This document shows positions 26,101-32,309 of a stretch of 44,923 bases of DNA, in pieces (the first letter of the stretch is position 1; each line of letters opens with the position of its first letter). The position numbers and the translations under genes are program-made. This stretch comes from Candidatus Goldiibacteriota bacterium (GTDB lineage: Bacteria; Oederibacteriota; JAAXVQ01). The DNA lies in assembly GCA_020052235.1 (NCBI GenBank), contig JAGVPM010000189.1:1-44923 (forward strand). The letters run 5' to 3'. A model generated the notes under the pieces. It ran no database searches. It saw only the letters and a list, made by a program, of their open reading frames with translations, and was not told where the DNA came from.

Positions 26101-28201
26101 GGTTGTCACGCTGCATGCTCGATAACAAATCTCCGCCTATGTCGTATTTGTTCGTTACCCAGTTTTCCCGCGGAAACCCATGTTTACTGACGCGGTGCGT
26201 CTCTTCAGTCAACCCCGTGATCGGATTAAACTTGGAAAATGTCGTCCCTTTTACATCCGTCGTTTCTCCACCCGTTAGAATCCCCCGCGTGTATTTCCTC
26301 TTATCCATCGAATACCGCGGAAACCCTATCGTGTTCGTCCTCACTATATAATCCGCTTCCTCATTCACGTTCATAAACGTCTGCGTTGTCCCTTTTTTAT
26401 CCGTCTGCGTCGACTTAATGGTTTTTCCTTTGGCATCATACTCAAATCCCGTCTCATATTCCCGGCCAAATTGATCCACCCGGTGCGATCCTTCAGGCTT
26501 TCCAAATACGTTATACCTGGTCTCCGTCGTTCCCAGCGGACCTGTCTCCTTGCTCGATATCATCGAATCGCCGCTGTACACGTAATCCGTAATCGTCTGT
26601 TTACCATTGAACTTCGTCGAAATTACCCGCTGCGGCTGTTCCCCCTGTTTGTCGTGATAAATCGTATTCTTTACTCCCAACGCTTCCAGCGTAAACGACG
26701 CCCGCACTCCGTCGGCATTGTTCCCGTACTGCGTCAATTCCACAAATCCGCTGTTGTATACTTTTACCTTCGATTCGCACAACTTCGTCTCGGTGTTATA
26801 AAATGAATACGTCGTGCTCTTATAATCCGTCGTGATCGTCATTTTCATATTATTATTCTTGTCGTAAAAATACTGCGTCGTCATCTCTTCGCTTTCCGTC
26901 CGCGTCCGGTTCCCTTTGCCGTCGTATTCAAACTTCGACGTGCGCCCCAGCGTGTCCGTTTGTTCCTTCACATGCCCTTTGCCGTCATATTTCTTATTCG
27001 TCTTCTGCTTCACCGCGCGGCCGTTTACTTTTTCATTGCTTTCTTCCTGCGCCGCCATAATGTTCCCATTGGCATCCAGCGTATAATTGATGTCCGTACG
27101 TTTTCCGTTTTCCTCCGTACCCTTAACTCTCCCGGCCAAATCATAATACGTCGTCGTCTCTTTGGGCTTCTCCCTTGATCCCTTGGGCGGCGTTACCCGC
27201 TCGCGCTTCGAGACCATCCGGCCGCCTTCTCCCAATACATATGAATATTGATGCTCTCCGTCTTTGTCCCGCATAAACAACAATCGCCCGTTTTGGTCGA
27301 ATTGTTTGAACACCTTTTCCAACAACGTCCCCCGGTCCGTTTTCAACGTCGAGGTTTCTACCGTCTCCTGCACCTTCCCCTGCGAATTTACTTTGTTCTC
27401 CACCTTCGTCGAATTTCCGTTCTTGATCGTTTCCTGCAACTGTCCGTCTTTCATTTTCTTGATCGTCACGTTCCCCTGATTGTCACGCTCCGTCACTTGC
27501 GAAATCTCGCCCAACGCATCCCGCGTGTACTCAAACGTCGTCCGGTTTCCGTTTTCGTCCACTTTCGCCACTATATCGCCATTGTCATTCAATTCCACCC
27601 GCGACATTTTATTCGTCAGCATGTCTATTTCGCTGTAGCCCTTGCTCTTGTTTTCATTGTCTTTTTGATAATTGGAGTACAACTTGATCCCCTGGCTGTT
27701 GTTGACCTGCGCTATGTTCCCCTCGCGGTCAAAGATCTTCATCTCTATTTCATACGGCGTTCGCTTGACCGACGATACGACCTTCCCGCCTTCCCGGTTG
27801 TATTCCGTCTTCGATATAAGCGCTCCGCTCGCATCCCGCTCTTCCATCGGCAACCCGTCCGTATATTTCGTCACTTTCCCTTTGGAATCTTTTACTTGCG
27901 TGATTTTTCCCTGCTTGTTGTATTCACGCACTTCTCCATTGGCACACGTGACTATCACCTTCGATTGCTCTCCGGCTTGTATAATTTCTTGTGATTTCAC
28001 CACTTTGTTTTGTTGTTTGAGTTGTTTGAAAATGTTCGGCAGCACCTTCTCCTGCCAATTGTCCGGCGTGGCCGCCGAGGACAGGGATACCCCGATAAAT
28101 AGCAACAGCGTCCCCAATAATGCCAACACCCCCACCCAACTGCTCTGCGGCCGGAACTTCGTCATCCCTTGATGATATTGATTACTGCGAGTGTTCTTCA
28201 T
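14132..28201 (-). CDS. Giant exported protein with 30 perfect-length 63-aa repeats and YD/RHS-like flanks
   Basis: This is a single uninterrupted frame of 4,689 residues. GGAGGGAG lies 5 nt before the ATG at 28201. Residues 1-44 are a long signal peptide (hydrophobic WVGVLALLGTLLLFIGVSLS, likely cut after SSAA). Residues about 60-1102 are diverse YD-type repeats (YDxxGxM, DRDGxxS, DKDGLTRKS). Residues 1103-2992 are thirty gap-free 63-residue copies (see repeat entry). Residues 2993 to about 3900 are decayed relatives rich in Asn, Thr, Ser, Tyr and Gly. Residues about 4005-4437 are non-repetitive, including a helical, Ala-rich section. Residues about 4440-4640 return to YD-like repeats, and the tail is Gln/Pro-rich. 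YD/RHS proteins usually form beta-rich shells or fibres at the surface. The RHS core signature DPxGL and any obvious toxin domain are missing, and no LPxTG, autotransporter barrel or C-terminal membrane anchor is visible. It has its own promoter and terminator, so it is probably an independent unit. The function is unknown; a surface sheath, adhesin or predation fibre is inference only. Confidence 0.9.
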   Translation of the reverse strand: MKNTRSNQYHQGMTKFRPQSSWVGVLALLGTLLLFIGVSLSSAATPDNWQEKVLPNIFKQLKQQNKVVKSQEIIQAGEQSKVIVTCANGEVREYNKQGKITQVKDSKGKVTKYTDGLPMEERDASGALISKTEYNREGGKVVSSVKRTPYEIEMKIFDREGNIAQVNNSQGIKLYSNYQKDNENKSKGYSEIDMLTNKMSRVELNDNGDIVAKVDENGNRTTFEYTRDALGEISQVTERDNQGNVTIKKMKDGQLQETIKNGNSTKVENKVNSQGKVQETVETSTLKTDRGTLLEKVFKQFDQNGRLLFMRDKDGEHQYSYVLGEGGRMVSKRERVTPPKGSREKPKETTTYYDLAGRVKGTEENGKRTDINYTLDANGNIMAAQEESNEKVNGRAVKQKTNKKYDGKGHVKEQTDTLGRTSKFEYDGKGNRTRTESEEMTTQYFYDKNNNMKMTITTDYKSTTYSFYNTETKLCESKVKVYNSGFVELTQYGNNADGVRASFTLEALGVKNTIYHDKQGEQPQRVISTKFNGKQTITDYVYSGDSMISSKETGPLGTTETRYNVFGKPEGSHRVDQFGREYETGFEYDAKGKTIKSTQTDKKGTTQTFMNVNEEADYIVRTNTIGFPRYSMDKRKYTRGILTGGETTDVKGTTFSKFNPITGLTEETHRVSKHGFPRENWVTNKYDIGGDLLSSMQRDNRGVTKNDFDGDGQMTHSLRIDRHGFPREKESEYFYEKGEMIKSTTKTDRDSSLSNYDVDGLVHDTTRTREFGYPRKEYTTFKYNNIGSMTSSDEQDINGTSHSEYNEDELTAVSMRNNYYGHARLQTTTFSYDNDGYMTFSKEKDLRGITVTRYDIDSLATTSIRYDQYGILYSRDSLTNNEYDDNGFLNKSKTRNIYGDSERQVDKDGLTRKSLQNDHFGLMGGRLKMTDDFKYDDKGRMQTNMEKDALGATASKFDIHGDAIESTRYGNYGLLASRESLTKSTFHPDTGMTTSRVSTNNYGKNESFDFDSVFGIESRQISTNNYGVKGARVTTSQLTLDTRHGLTRHSVVKNILGVTETMYDTEKSEGTYGLSVFSLAHNNYGIGASRVTSTDIEASEYHGLNKKTTSKNAYGLTVTYFDTVEKAAWSDSTYGMAVRSVSQNKFGLGYSRDTVTTTMDADPVTGLNKLTFAKNKYGNTTTYYDTQEKAKWSDGTYGMVVRSVANNNYGIGKARETESKTTDADVTTGLNKETFAHNGYGTTTTYFDTVEKAPWSDGTYGMAVRSVAVNNYGIENARNTTTKTVDADTHTGLNKQTFADNAYGTTTSYFDNVEKPLWSDGTYGMAARSISNNNYGIGDARNTETRTEDANVDNGLNKKTMAKNKYGQTTTYFDAGESVSWSDGTYGMGVRTIAINNFGIGHARTTETNTVDADTQTGLNKQTFGKNKYGTTVTYFDTVEKAAWSDGTHGMAVRTLAANNFGIGNARNTETLTLDADVKSGLNKNTKATNAYGTTVTYFDTVEKAPWTDGSYGMAVRTVSANNYGIGDARNTETKTVDADNQTGLNKQTFAKNTYGTTTSYFDTLELPSWSDGTYGMAVRTVAVNNFGIGNARNTETKTAAADTQTGLNKQTFAKNAYGTTTTYFDTQESISWSDGTYGMAVRTVAVNNYGIGKARNTETKTTEADTKTGLNKQTFAKNAYGTTATYFDTQEKPSWSDGTYGMAVRTVAVNNYGLGHARNTETKTQEADTQTGLNKLTYAKNLYGSTFTYFDTTEKTTWSDGTYGMAARTYALNNYGIGKARNTETKTEDADTQTGLNKRTFANNGYGSTTTYFDNVESATWSDGTYGLAVRTVANNNFGIGNARNTETKTEDADTQTGLNKRTFAKNLYGTTLSYFDAAETVSWSDGTYGLAVRTLANNNYGIGKARSTETKTTSADVQTGLNKQTFAKNGYGQTTTYFDTQETAAWSDGTYGMAVRTVSVNNYGIGKARQTETKTEDADTQTGLNKRTFAKNGYGQTATYFDNVEGASWSNGTYGMAVKTASVNNYGIGKARNTTSITEDADVKTGLNKRTVATNGYGKTTSYFDNVESAPWSDGTYGMAVRTVSENNYGIGMARSTTSKTLDADTQTGLNKKTEAKNGYGTTTSYFDNIESAPWSDGTYGMAVRSVAVNNYGIGKARTTETKTEDADNQTGLNKRTVAVNGYGKTTTYFDTAETAAWSDGTYGMAVRSVSVNNYGIGKARTTETKTESADTQTGMNKRTVATNGYGKTTTYFDTLESASWSDGTYGMAVRSVAENNYGIGKARVTTTKTLEADTQTGLNKKTEGSNGYGTTTSYFDTYEHVSWSDGTYGMAVRTIAENNYGIGKSRHTETKTEDADTQTGLNKRTVGVNAYGKTTSYFDTAESVPWSDGTYGMTVRTVSENNYGIGKARKTTTKTDEADTQTGLNKQTTSANDYSTTTTYFDTKEAISWSDGTYGMSVRSVSTNKYGIGKTRSTTTKTLDADVQTGLNKKTEAQNAYGTTTTYFDTVESASWSNGTYGIGVRSVAVNNYGLGGTRKTTTKTLDADVQTGLNKKTEGTNDYGKTTSYFDTVEGASWTNGTYGMVVRSVSANNYGIGKSRNTTTKTISADTATGLNRQTEATNTYGTTTSYFDTMQSASWSDGTYGMVAKSFTTSNYGVLYARATTSTTLEADTNTGMNKKTEAVSNFGKTTTYFDTTESATWSDGTYGMAVRSVAENKYGIGKARNTTTKTLSADTKTGLNKKTEATNAYGKTTTYFDTLESASWSDGTYGMAVRMYSESNYGIKNGRTTTTKTLSADVQTGLNKKTEASNAYGTTTTYFDTLEGADWSDGTTGMAVRSVAVNKFGVEYARNTTTRTKDADTRTGLNRRTESSNTYSDTVTYYDTMESATWSNGTYGMAVTTVSTNKYGLGYTRDNVSVTEDADTQTGLNKRTKAVNKFGTTWTYYDTVESTTWSNGTYGMAAKTVSQNVYGIGAAKNSTSKTLDADVNTGMNKKNQSTNAYGTTTTYFGTDSHGLQNATLAANNYGTPNERHVYTTFVMDVNTGMNKTSHAESGRAGTGGNYVSDVSRYVDTEFDANTGGTYGYAKKVTSRSVRGPNWGKTNVTNNDTVNTDTGMTVHSTADSMSNDLAHKLSHTENYLFDPSTGTCLRSRTENTYGTKATKKVENVYTPNDYTGLNKSSYSLTGEPGHYYSQTWTDYKDTTTGFQKDSLVQLNSGICYGYAEYTRNDYTVNDYGITTKTIAENLNGITYNYNNAQGLSTGSDYYGNYGAAWWTHTDSTADVNTGIVASSTADTYSRAGGHQKISSTVTTFNADGLATKVVTTNTTGASLAKVNTTYQIDYDEWGFKTKSYSSSGMGSSWSTFDLKGTSQHTHSDSNYGPHNSASSETYSTEINGNNGLPMRSFNENGMNWSNTEMDSMGRTNYVQKHNKFYASVGLNTGMIDSESWTNEFSYTGNPKETYEANSISDVWTYMDDNAFATSTHTKNLYGLAGDENYWTTLWADSSTGMTSESYSGKYTGDYSYSYYSAGDYRDHGVVSSSYNYSAGDNGNPSSVMHTYNTSFNHDTGMVTGSYSTRDNQGGTANYRSYNSNFNSVGQARNTRTTWSQKEGKDWKGKSQDTYHEYWSDNGLPAKDVITGEDAKTKWYDHDGYEAGESAHNAVAPAGYQDSSTKFDKGDQGGDPVSSTTTFGSASSPIQTEVNTGFAVVVGQHNERIYNPRHKEVTYAQGVYIKHARIDFHMIDSLGVPDGATVTDDKGTEIWVMGGSYKNSGMISRDRTNTGGGKIRWEYTDSPSGDYHQAANITYTNYMGIHNGTGTETYTSAGILNHQVLNSTDVYTETLDYTNDGTFINGAVGTREDGMAVSYTFTGMGDIESSSDDKGITTWEPSTHLRTQTTGGFGTFNYTYSGDALVSIQGTSAKDGTMTYDKYWNMSAWIDKSGVSHTYTGTATNKKYWTAATETFTDKNGAKWTGEVTYDTYGFYLKEEVLKSTRAKVDTAGAGNLVAMNQANALNFIKTAVIAHHTENETWTYHSQSDTRNQKILGTLKSESLTASNLNNYADVEITVNEDGTATAIFSNMEFTAKKYNKTNRYKPVVTSSNNVSNTTTPPPGATYSFSLADNAFYSGDAGYKILDYHSWNVAIYRTETVPVYDSSTPPVQTGTTTVQVFDHNEAHYSYTKENWGKNSDGFMWTEAGTEEEKFADKMTQTGNTVIASPVGTKADGVQTANSGKTQAQSAASVKAQGVTLGGDLGAQYSMSDGTMGFVKNTIPAATNTFDSNFGSNALKTGGTIPGTPVATTHNGLATGASAGTASDSVKAEKTDDKQALQAKLTDQFKGMNVQDAGDLAAAALAKMSAEEITAALAGSMEGTKKLMGALAEAYKVMFGVAYQQSLLGSILDTISTSTVFESVKAALIGDAGISKDAKIAAQKEQEEAKYAKVVRDENGNVVEALGKKGEIFKFSYDASGKTVSKFAQGAITVEHFDNNNRLLSETSGGTSKTFAYTVNEKGQVTGTQVIERTEGGTTTLKYNQTGKLASKEQNGITQSYNYKDNSTVEVIARNAQGTELVKKVYEGGRLVSKIDANGTSTKYNYMTDASGNVLGVSMAVTDRDGQTSFYKFNASGEMTGKANVGATRFEKTEDNVATETIAFEAAKELFSDHRMVGEKLDQTQLQLQQVQPPRQPGGN
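19226..24895 (-). repeat. Tandem array: 30 copies of a 189-bp (63-codon) coding repeat
   Basis: Thirty successive copies follow with no indel at all (30 x 189 = 5,670 bp). Copy k ends at 24895-(k-1)x189. The consensus runs GLNKxTxAxNxYGTTTTYFD (1-20), TxExxxWSDGTYGMAVR (21-37) and TVSVNNYGIGKARNTETKT (38-56), then EDADTQT. Tyr18, Asp20 and Trp27 are the same in all thirty copies. Each copy is two related halves sharing G-[LM]-x3-[TS]-x3-N-x-[YF]-G, at 1-13 and 33-45. A shorter 58-aa relative without the Trp segment precedes the array (24896-25069). A 54-aa relative, also lacking it, follows (19064-19225). Identity is highest in the middle and decays outward. Confidence 0.95.
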
Positions 28202-28403
28202 ACTCGCTCCCTCCTTTTTTTACTTCCAGAATCAAAAAACGTAAAATCAAAACGTTTTTTTCATTTCCACTTTAAGTGTAGCACATGGATTTCCATTTCG
28301 CAAATTCGGGCGTTACTTTTTTTCCTTTAAAATTAGTGGTTTTCCGGCGGGTGTCTGTTTTTTCCTGAACTTGCAAATTTTTAGCGGGATTGAAAAGCTT
28401 CGT
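28202..28403 (-). promoter_or_regulatory. Leader and predicted promoter of the giant gene (core site 28275-28303)
   Basis: On the minus strand TTGCGA (28303-28298), a 17-bp spacer and TACACT (28280-28275) with an upstream TG form an extended -10 promoter, about 75 bp before the ATG. The leader contains two closely spaced ACGTTTTTTGA/ACGTTTTGA blocks (28237-28262), which could be an operator or simply A/T-rich DNA. No gene and no clear terminator for ispF is seen in the 202-bp spacer. Confidence 0.5.
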
Positions 28404-28883
28404 CTAATTTTGCTGCAGCAGTGCTACTGCCATCGCAGCCATTCCTTCTTTTCGGCCAATGAAACCAATGCCTTCGTTGGTGGTTGCCTTCACCCCAATT
28501 TGGGAAGGCGACACGCCTAAAGCCTTGGCCAGGCGTTTTTTCATGAGCGGAACTCGGTGAGAAATCTTCGGTGCTTCTGCAATGAGTGTGCAGTCAACAT
28601 TAATAATTTCGAATTTTAATTTTTTCAATCGGTGCCGGACGGCTTGTAAAAATTCAAGGGAGTTTCTCTGAAAATGGCGGGCCGACGTATTGGGAAATAA
28701 AACCCCGATATCACTCAAGCCTGCCGCGCCTAAAAGTGCGTCGCAGAGGGCGTGAATTAAAACATCCGCATCCGAATGCCCCTCCAACCCAAACCCAGCG
28801 CCGGGAAACGACACGCCGCCCAGGCGCAATTTTTTATGTTTGGCAATACGGTGGATGTCATAGCCCATTCCCACTCGGATCAT
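28404..28883 (-). CDS. ispF: 2-C-methyl-D-erythritol 2,4-cyclodiphosphate synthase
   Basis: IspF closes the cyclic diphosphate in the MEP pathway to isoprenoids. From the start MIRVGMGYDIHRI the protein is 159 aa, the usual size; an in-frame ATG at 28910 would add 9 residues. The zinc and substrate motifs GMGYDIHR, GGVSFPGAGFGLEGHSDADV, HALCDALLGAAGLSDIG and KATTNEGIGFIGRKEGMAA are all present. The ATG overlaps the ispD stop by 4 bp and has GGAGCGAGG upstream. ispD and ispF are therefore a coupled pair, as in many bacteria. Confidence 0.96.
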   Translation of the reverse strand: MIRVGMGYDIHRIAKHKKLRLGGVSFPGAGFGLEGHSDADVLIHALCDALLGAAGLSDIGVLFPNTSARHFQRNSLEFLQAVRHRLKKLKFEIINVDCTLIAEAPKISHRVPLMKKRLAKALGVSPSQIGVKATTNEGIGFIGRKEGMAAMAVALLQQN

Positions 28884-29572
28884 AGTGAAACCTCGCTCCT
28901 TTGCAGCCATTGTGCGATTTGATAATCCCAGGGCGTGGTTAATTTAAAATTTTTCGCTTCCCCTTCGACAACGGCAACCGGGAAGCCCAGTTGCTCGGCC
29001 AACGTGGCTTCGTCCGTGACCGTGCACTCGGTTTTTTTTGCCATGGCCAGTGCTTTTTCTAAAATACTTTTTTGAAATCCTTGCGGTGTCTGCGCGGCAC
29101 GCAAGGCATCACGCGCAATGGTTTTAACCACCTGGTTGTCTTCACCCATAACCTTCAATGTATCGGCCACCGGAACCCCGGGCAGGGCCACACCCGTTTT
29201 CCGGGTCGCTTGAATCACCCTGCGAATGATTTCCTCGGACACAAAAGGACGGGCGGCATCGTGAATCAGCACCACCGAAGTCATGGCCGAAAGTTGCGTA
29301 AATCCGGCTGTAACCGAATCCTGACGCCGCTCCCCGCCCGCAATAATGGCGCGAATACGTTCCTCGCATCCATGCTGTTGACACAACGTTTTAAACAATT
29401 CTTCTTCGCCTGCCGGCACCACCAATACCAGGTCGGCAATTTCCGGCACCCGCGCCAATGTAAGCACCGAGTGCATAAACACCGGGTAAGGTCCCAACGG
29501 CAAAAACACCTTCGGCACCTGACTTTTCATGCGTTTGCCCTGCCCCGCTCCCACCACTATGGCTTCGATCAT
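28880..29572 (-). CDS. ispD: 2-C-methyl-D-erythritol 4-phosphate cytidylyltransferase
   Basis: This 230-aa nucleotidyltransferase makes CDP-methylerythritol from MEP and CTP. The nucleotide-binding N-terminus is IVVGAGQGKRMKSQVPKVFL (family: AAGxGxRM....K). GGERRQDSV binds CTP, VLIHDAARPFVSEE is the metal/substrate loop, and ALRAAQTPQGF and VTDEATLAEQLG are the C-terminal family motifs. One change is visible: the first motif reads VVGAGQGKRM where AAG is usual. It lies 3 bp after the radA stop and overlaps ispF. Confidence 0.95.
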   Translation of the reverse strand: MIEAIVVGAGQGKRMKSQVPKVFLPLGPYPVFMHSVLTLARVPEIADLVLVVPAGEEELFKTLCQQHGCEERIRAIIAGGERRQDSVTAGFTQLSAMTSVVLIHDAARPFVSEEIIRRVIQATRKTGVALPGVPVADTLKVMGEDNQVVKTIARDALRAAQTPQGFQKSILEKALAMAKKTECTVTDEATLAEQLGFPVAVVEGEAKNFKLTTPWDYQIAQWLQRSEVSL

Positions 29573-29575
29573 AAT

Positions 29576-30958
29576 TTAATTCCTTTTTTTGAATTCCGGA
29601 AAACAAAGTGCCAAAGCTTGGCCCAGCGTATCAACACCCACCAAATCCACGTCCTGAATATGCGCCAATACTTTGGCATTGTGGGCCGGCAGCAAGCACC
29701 GCTTGAATCCGAGTTGCCGTGCTTCTTGTACCCGCCGTTCAGGTTGGCTTACGCCGCGGATCTCCCCGCCCAAACCGATTTCGCCAAAAAAAACCGTTTC
29801 CGAATCCAAGGGAATGTCCCGAAAACTCGACGCCATGGCCACGGCTACGGTCAAATCCAAGGCCGGCTCAGTCACGCTCATGCCGCCTACGACCGAAACA
29901 AAGGCATCTTGCGTTCCCAACGGCAAACCAGCACGGCGTTCCAATACCGCCATTATTAATATGGAGCGATTATAGTCCAATCCCGATATACGGCGTTGCG
30001 GCAGGCCAAAATGGGTCTGGGCCACCAAGGCTTGAATCTCGATCAGGAGCGGCCGTGTGCCTTCCAAACTTACGCCAATGGCTGTTCCCGAGCTGCCAAT
30101 ATGGCGGTCCTGCAGGAATAATCGCGACGGATCGCCGATTTGGGTCAACCCATCGGAACGCATGTCAAAAAAGCCCACTTCGTGAGTTGCGCCAAAACGA
30201 TTTTTCACCGAACGCAACATACGGTAACCGAATTGCCGGTCGCCTTCGAAATAAACCACGGTGTCAACCATGTGCTCTAAAATGCGCGGTCCGGCGAGCA
30301 CGCCTTCTTTGGTGACATGGCCCACCAATACCACGGCCGGGCCGTGATTTTTCGCCAACCCCATCAGGGCCGCGCCGCACTCCCGAACCTGTCCCACCGA
30401 ACCCGGGACCGAGGAAAGTTCCGCGCGGGATAAGGTCTGGATTGAATCCACAATGACCAGGTCGGGATTTAAATTGCGGGCCGCATCCAATACGGCCTCG
30501 ATATCCGTTTCACAAAAGAGGTAGAGTTGTTCCGGAGGTTGCCCTAAACGGTTGGCCCGCAGTTTAATTTGCGCGCCGGATTCTTCTCCGCTGACATAAA
30601 GAATTTTTCTGCCTTGGGCCGCCAAACGAAAAGCCACTTGCATCAGCAGCGTGGATTTTCCAATCCCCGGATCTCCGCCCACCAATATCAATGATCCGGG
30701 AACTATACCGCCGCCCAATACCGTGTCCCATTCGCTCCAATCCGCTTGCAGGCGCGAGACCGCCGAAATGTCCACATCGCGCAGGCGCACCGGCGGTGCC
30801 GCGGGTGTTTGAAAGGATTTGGCAACCGTTGCCGGGCGGCGTGTTTCTTCCACCATGCGGTTCCAAACTCCGCAGCCCGGACATTGCCCGGCCCATTTGG
30901 GGGAATCCGCGCCGCATTCCTGGCAAACATAGACGATTTTCTCACGCGAAGGTTTCAC
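29576..30958 (-). CDS. radA: DNA repair protein RadA (Sms), branch-migration helicase
   Basis: RadA promotes branch migration of recombination intermediates. The frame is open further upstream to 31126, but that part overlaps the PorV-like gene and has no RadA character. The best start is the GTG at 30958 (reads VKPSREKIVYVCQECG), with AAGGG 8 nt upstream, giving 460 aa, the same as E. coli RadA. The N-terminal zinc finger is CQECGADSPKWAGQCPGC, Walker A is GGDPGIGKSTLLMQ, Walker B is LVIVDSIQTL, and the diagnostic KNRFG motif appears in VKNRFGATHEVG. The Lon-like C-terminal domain follows (DAFVSVVGGMSVTEPALDL). It lies upstream of ispD with a 3-bp gap. Confidence 0.94.
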   Translation of the reverse strand: MKPSREKIVYVCQECGADSPKWAGQCPGCGVWNRMVEETRRPATVAKSFQTPAAPPVRLRDVDISAVSRLQADWSEWDTVLGGGIVPGSLILVGGDPGIGKSTLLMQVAFRLAAQGRKILYVSGEESGAQIKLRANRLGQPPEQLYLFCETDIEAVLDAARNLNPDLVIVDSIQTLSRAELSSVPGSVGQVRECGAALMGLAKNHGPAVVLVGHVTKEGVLAGPRILEHMVDTVVYFEGDRQFGYRMLRSVKNRFGATHEVGFFDMRSDGLTQIGDPSRLFLQDRHIGSSGTAIGVSLEGTRPLLIEIQALVAQTHFGLPQRRISGLDYNRSILIMAVLERRAGLPLGTQDAFVSVVGGMSVTEPALDLTVAVAMASSFRDIPLDSETVFFGEIGLGGEIRGVSQPERRVQEARQLGFKRCLLPAHNAKVLAHIQDVDLVGVDTLGQALALCFPEFKKRN

Positions 30959-30980
30959 GGTTATACCCTTTTTGCTTTTT

Positions 30981-32309
30981 TTATTTATCCTTTTTCCCCA
31001 CCGGCAACCGAATAATGGCCGTCGCGTCGTTCGGCACATCTTTCGCCACCCCGGCAATTTCAGCCAAACACAGCTTCGGATCAACTTGCTGTATGATAAA
31101 CCCCGCCATAGTCTGGCCTCCGGCATCCACCAGCGAACCTTGGTAACCCCGTTTAATCCCTTGGTTGGCGCCCACGTTCAAAATAACTTTATAGGCTTTT
31201 CCCCCAACGCGCTGGATTTCCAAAACTTTTGCTGCGATTTTAGGTGCATTGGCATCGTTGTGCGGCGTGGAATCTTCGTGTACGGCGACTTCCGGTTCCA
31301 GGATTTCTTTTGGTTCCGGCATCCCCACGCGCTCGGCTGGAGATACTGGGGCGGATTTGAAACGCAGCAGCAGCGAAACCCGGTGCTGATTGTTGGACAA
31401 TTCCCCCAAACTATAATGAAACGCATAATCAATTTCAAAATTTTCCGGGCGATAGGACGCTCCGGCCATGACTTCCCGGCCACTGTATCCCACTCGCATG
31501 CCTAAGTCCTTCGTATACCAGCACTCAATCCCGGTCCGGAAATCTACGCGGGAATGTTCGGAAATATTCAAGTCCATGGTTTGAATCAGATGGTTAAAAT
31601 AAAGCTCTTCACGGGAGCGGAAAAACTTCAAAGCTGTGCCGATTTTCACGTTTACCGGTGAAGCATCCACAATCCCGGAATCATTCCAGCGCACGCTTTG
31701 CAGCAAATTCTGCACATTCACGCCTACCATATGATCCCAATACATCACCGGCTGCCATAAAACGCCGACATCCAATCCAGGCCCATAGGCCGAATAACCA
31801 TCAATACCCTGGTGCAGCATTTTCAAACTCAGCCCCAAACTCAAGCCATCGGCCCACTCATACATTTTCCGGCCATAACTTAGGTGAAAGGCGTTCTCCA
31901 TGCTGGTGATCGGACTAAGCGGATCGCCGTTTTCATCACGCGCTTCAATATTGCCTATGGAATAATTCATCCACATTACGGAAAAATTGCCCGCACCTGG
32001 CCAATAAAACGCATAGCTTACTAAACTCGCGCTCCTATCACGGGATAAAAATGTGTACTGAAATCCGGCTTGATAAATATACAGGTCCATTTGCGACAAT
32101 CCGGCCGGATTCCAATACCCGGCTGTGGCATCGTCCGCCACGGCCACAAACGCCCCGCCCATACCGCCGGCGCGGGCCCCAGCGCCTTCGCGGAAAAAAA
32201 ATTCGCCAGTCCCGTAATTGTTGCCCTCAGACCATGCCGGACATGACACGCACAATATTAAACAGTTAAATAAACTGGTTAAAAACCATCTCCGCAGAAA
32301 AAAACTCAT
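30981..32309 (-). CDS. PorV/PorQ (UPF0164-like) outer-membrane protein with C-terminal periplasmic domain
   Basis: This 442-aa protein has a signal peptide (about 1-27, cleavage near PAWS-EG). The family hallmark GAGARAGGMGGAFVAVADDA is followed by AGYWNPAGL. The central part (about 60-330) alternates as a beta-barrel and ends near QHRVSLLLRFK. PorV-type proteins are outer-membrane barrels of the FadL superfamily, some of which serve type IX secretion. The last about 80 residues (KVLEIQRVGGKAYKVILNVG, NQGIKRGYQGSL) resemble the FlgT-C-type small beta domain. The ATG overlaps the stop of the upstream FG-GAP gene (ATGA). A shared role in surface export or display of that protein is inference from the overlap. 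Confidence 0.8.
   Translation of the reverse strand: MSFFLRRWFLTSLFNCLILCVSCPAWSEGNNYGTGEFFFREGAGARAGGMGGAFVAVADDATAGYWNPAGLSQMDLYIYQAGFQYTFLSRDRSASLVSYAFYWPGAGNFSVMWMNYSIGNIEARDENGDPLSPITSMENAFHLSYGRKMYEWADGLSLGLSLKMLHQGIDGYSAYGPGLDVGVLWQPVMYWDHMVGVNVQNLLQSVRWNDSGIVDASPVNVKIGTALKFFRSREELYFNHLIQTMDLNISEHSRVDFRTGIECWYTKDLGMRVGYSGREVMAGASYRPENFEIDYAFHYSLGELSNNQHRVSLLLRFKSAPVSPAERVGMPEPKEILEPEVAVHEDSTPHNDANAPKIAAKVLEIQRVGGKAYKVILNVGANQGIKRGYQGSLVDAGGQTMAGFIIQQVDPKLCLAEIAGVAKDVPNDATAIIRLPVGKKDK

Noticed and set aside
14132-28201. RHS/polymorphic toxin assignment for the giant protein
   Set aside because: The YD-like repeats fit, but the DPxGL core motif, a C-terminal toxin domain and a following immunity gene are not visible.
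30959-31126. N-terminal extension of RadA to 31126
   Set aside because: The extra 56 residues lie inside the PorV-like coding sequence, have no RadA-like text, and the GTG at 30958 gives the standard 460-aa length.
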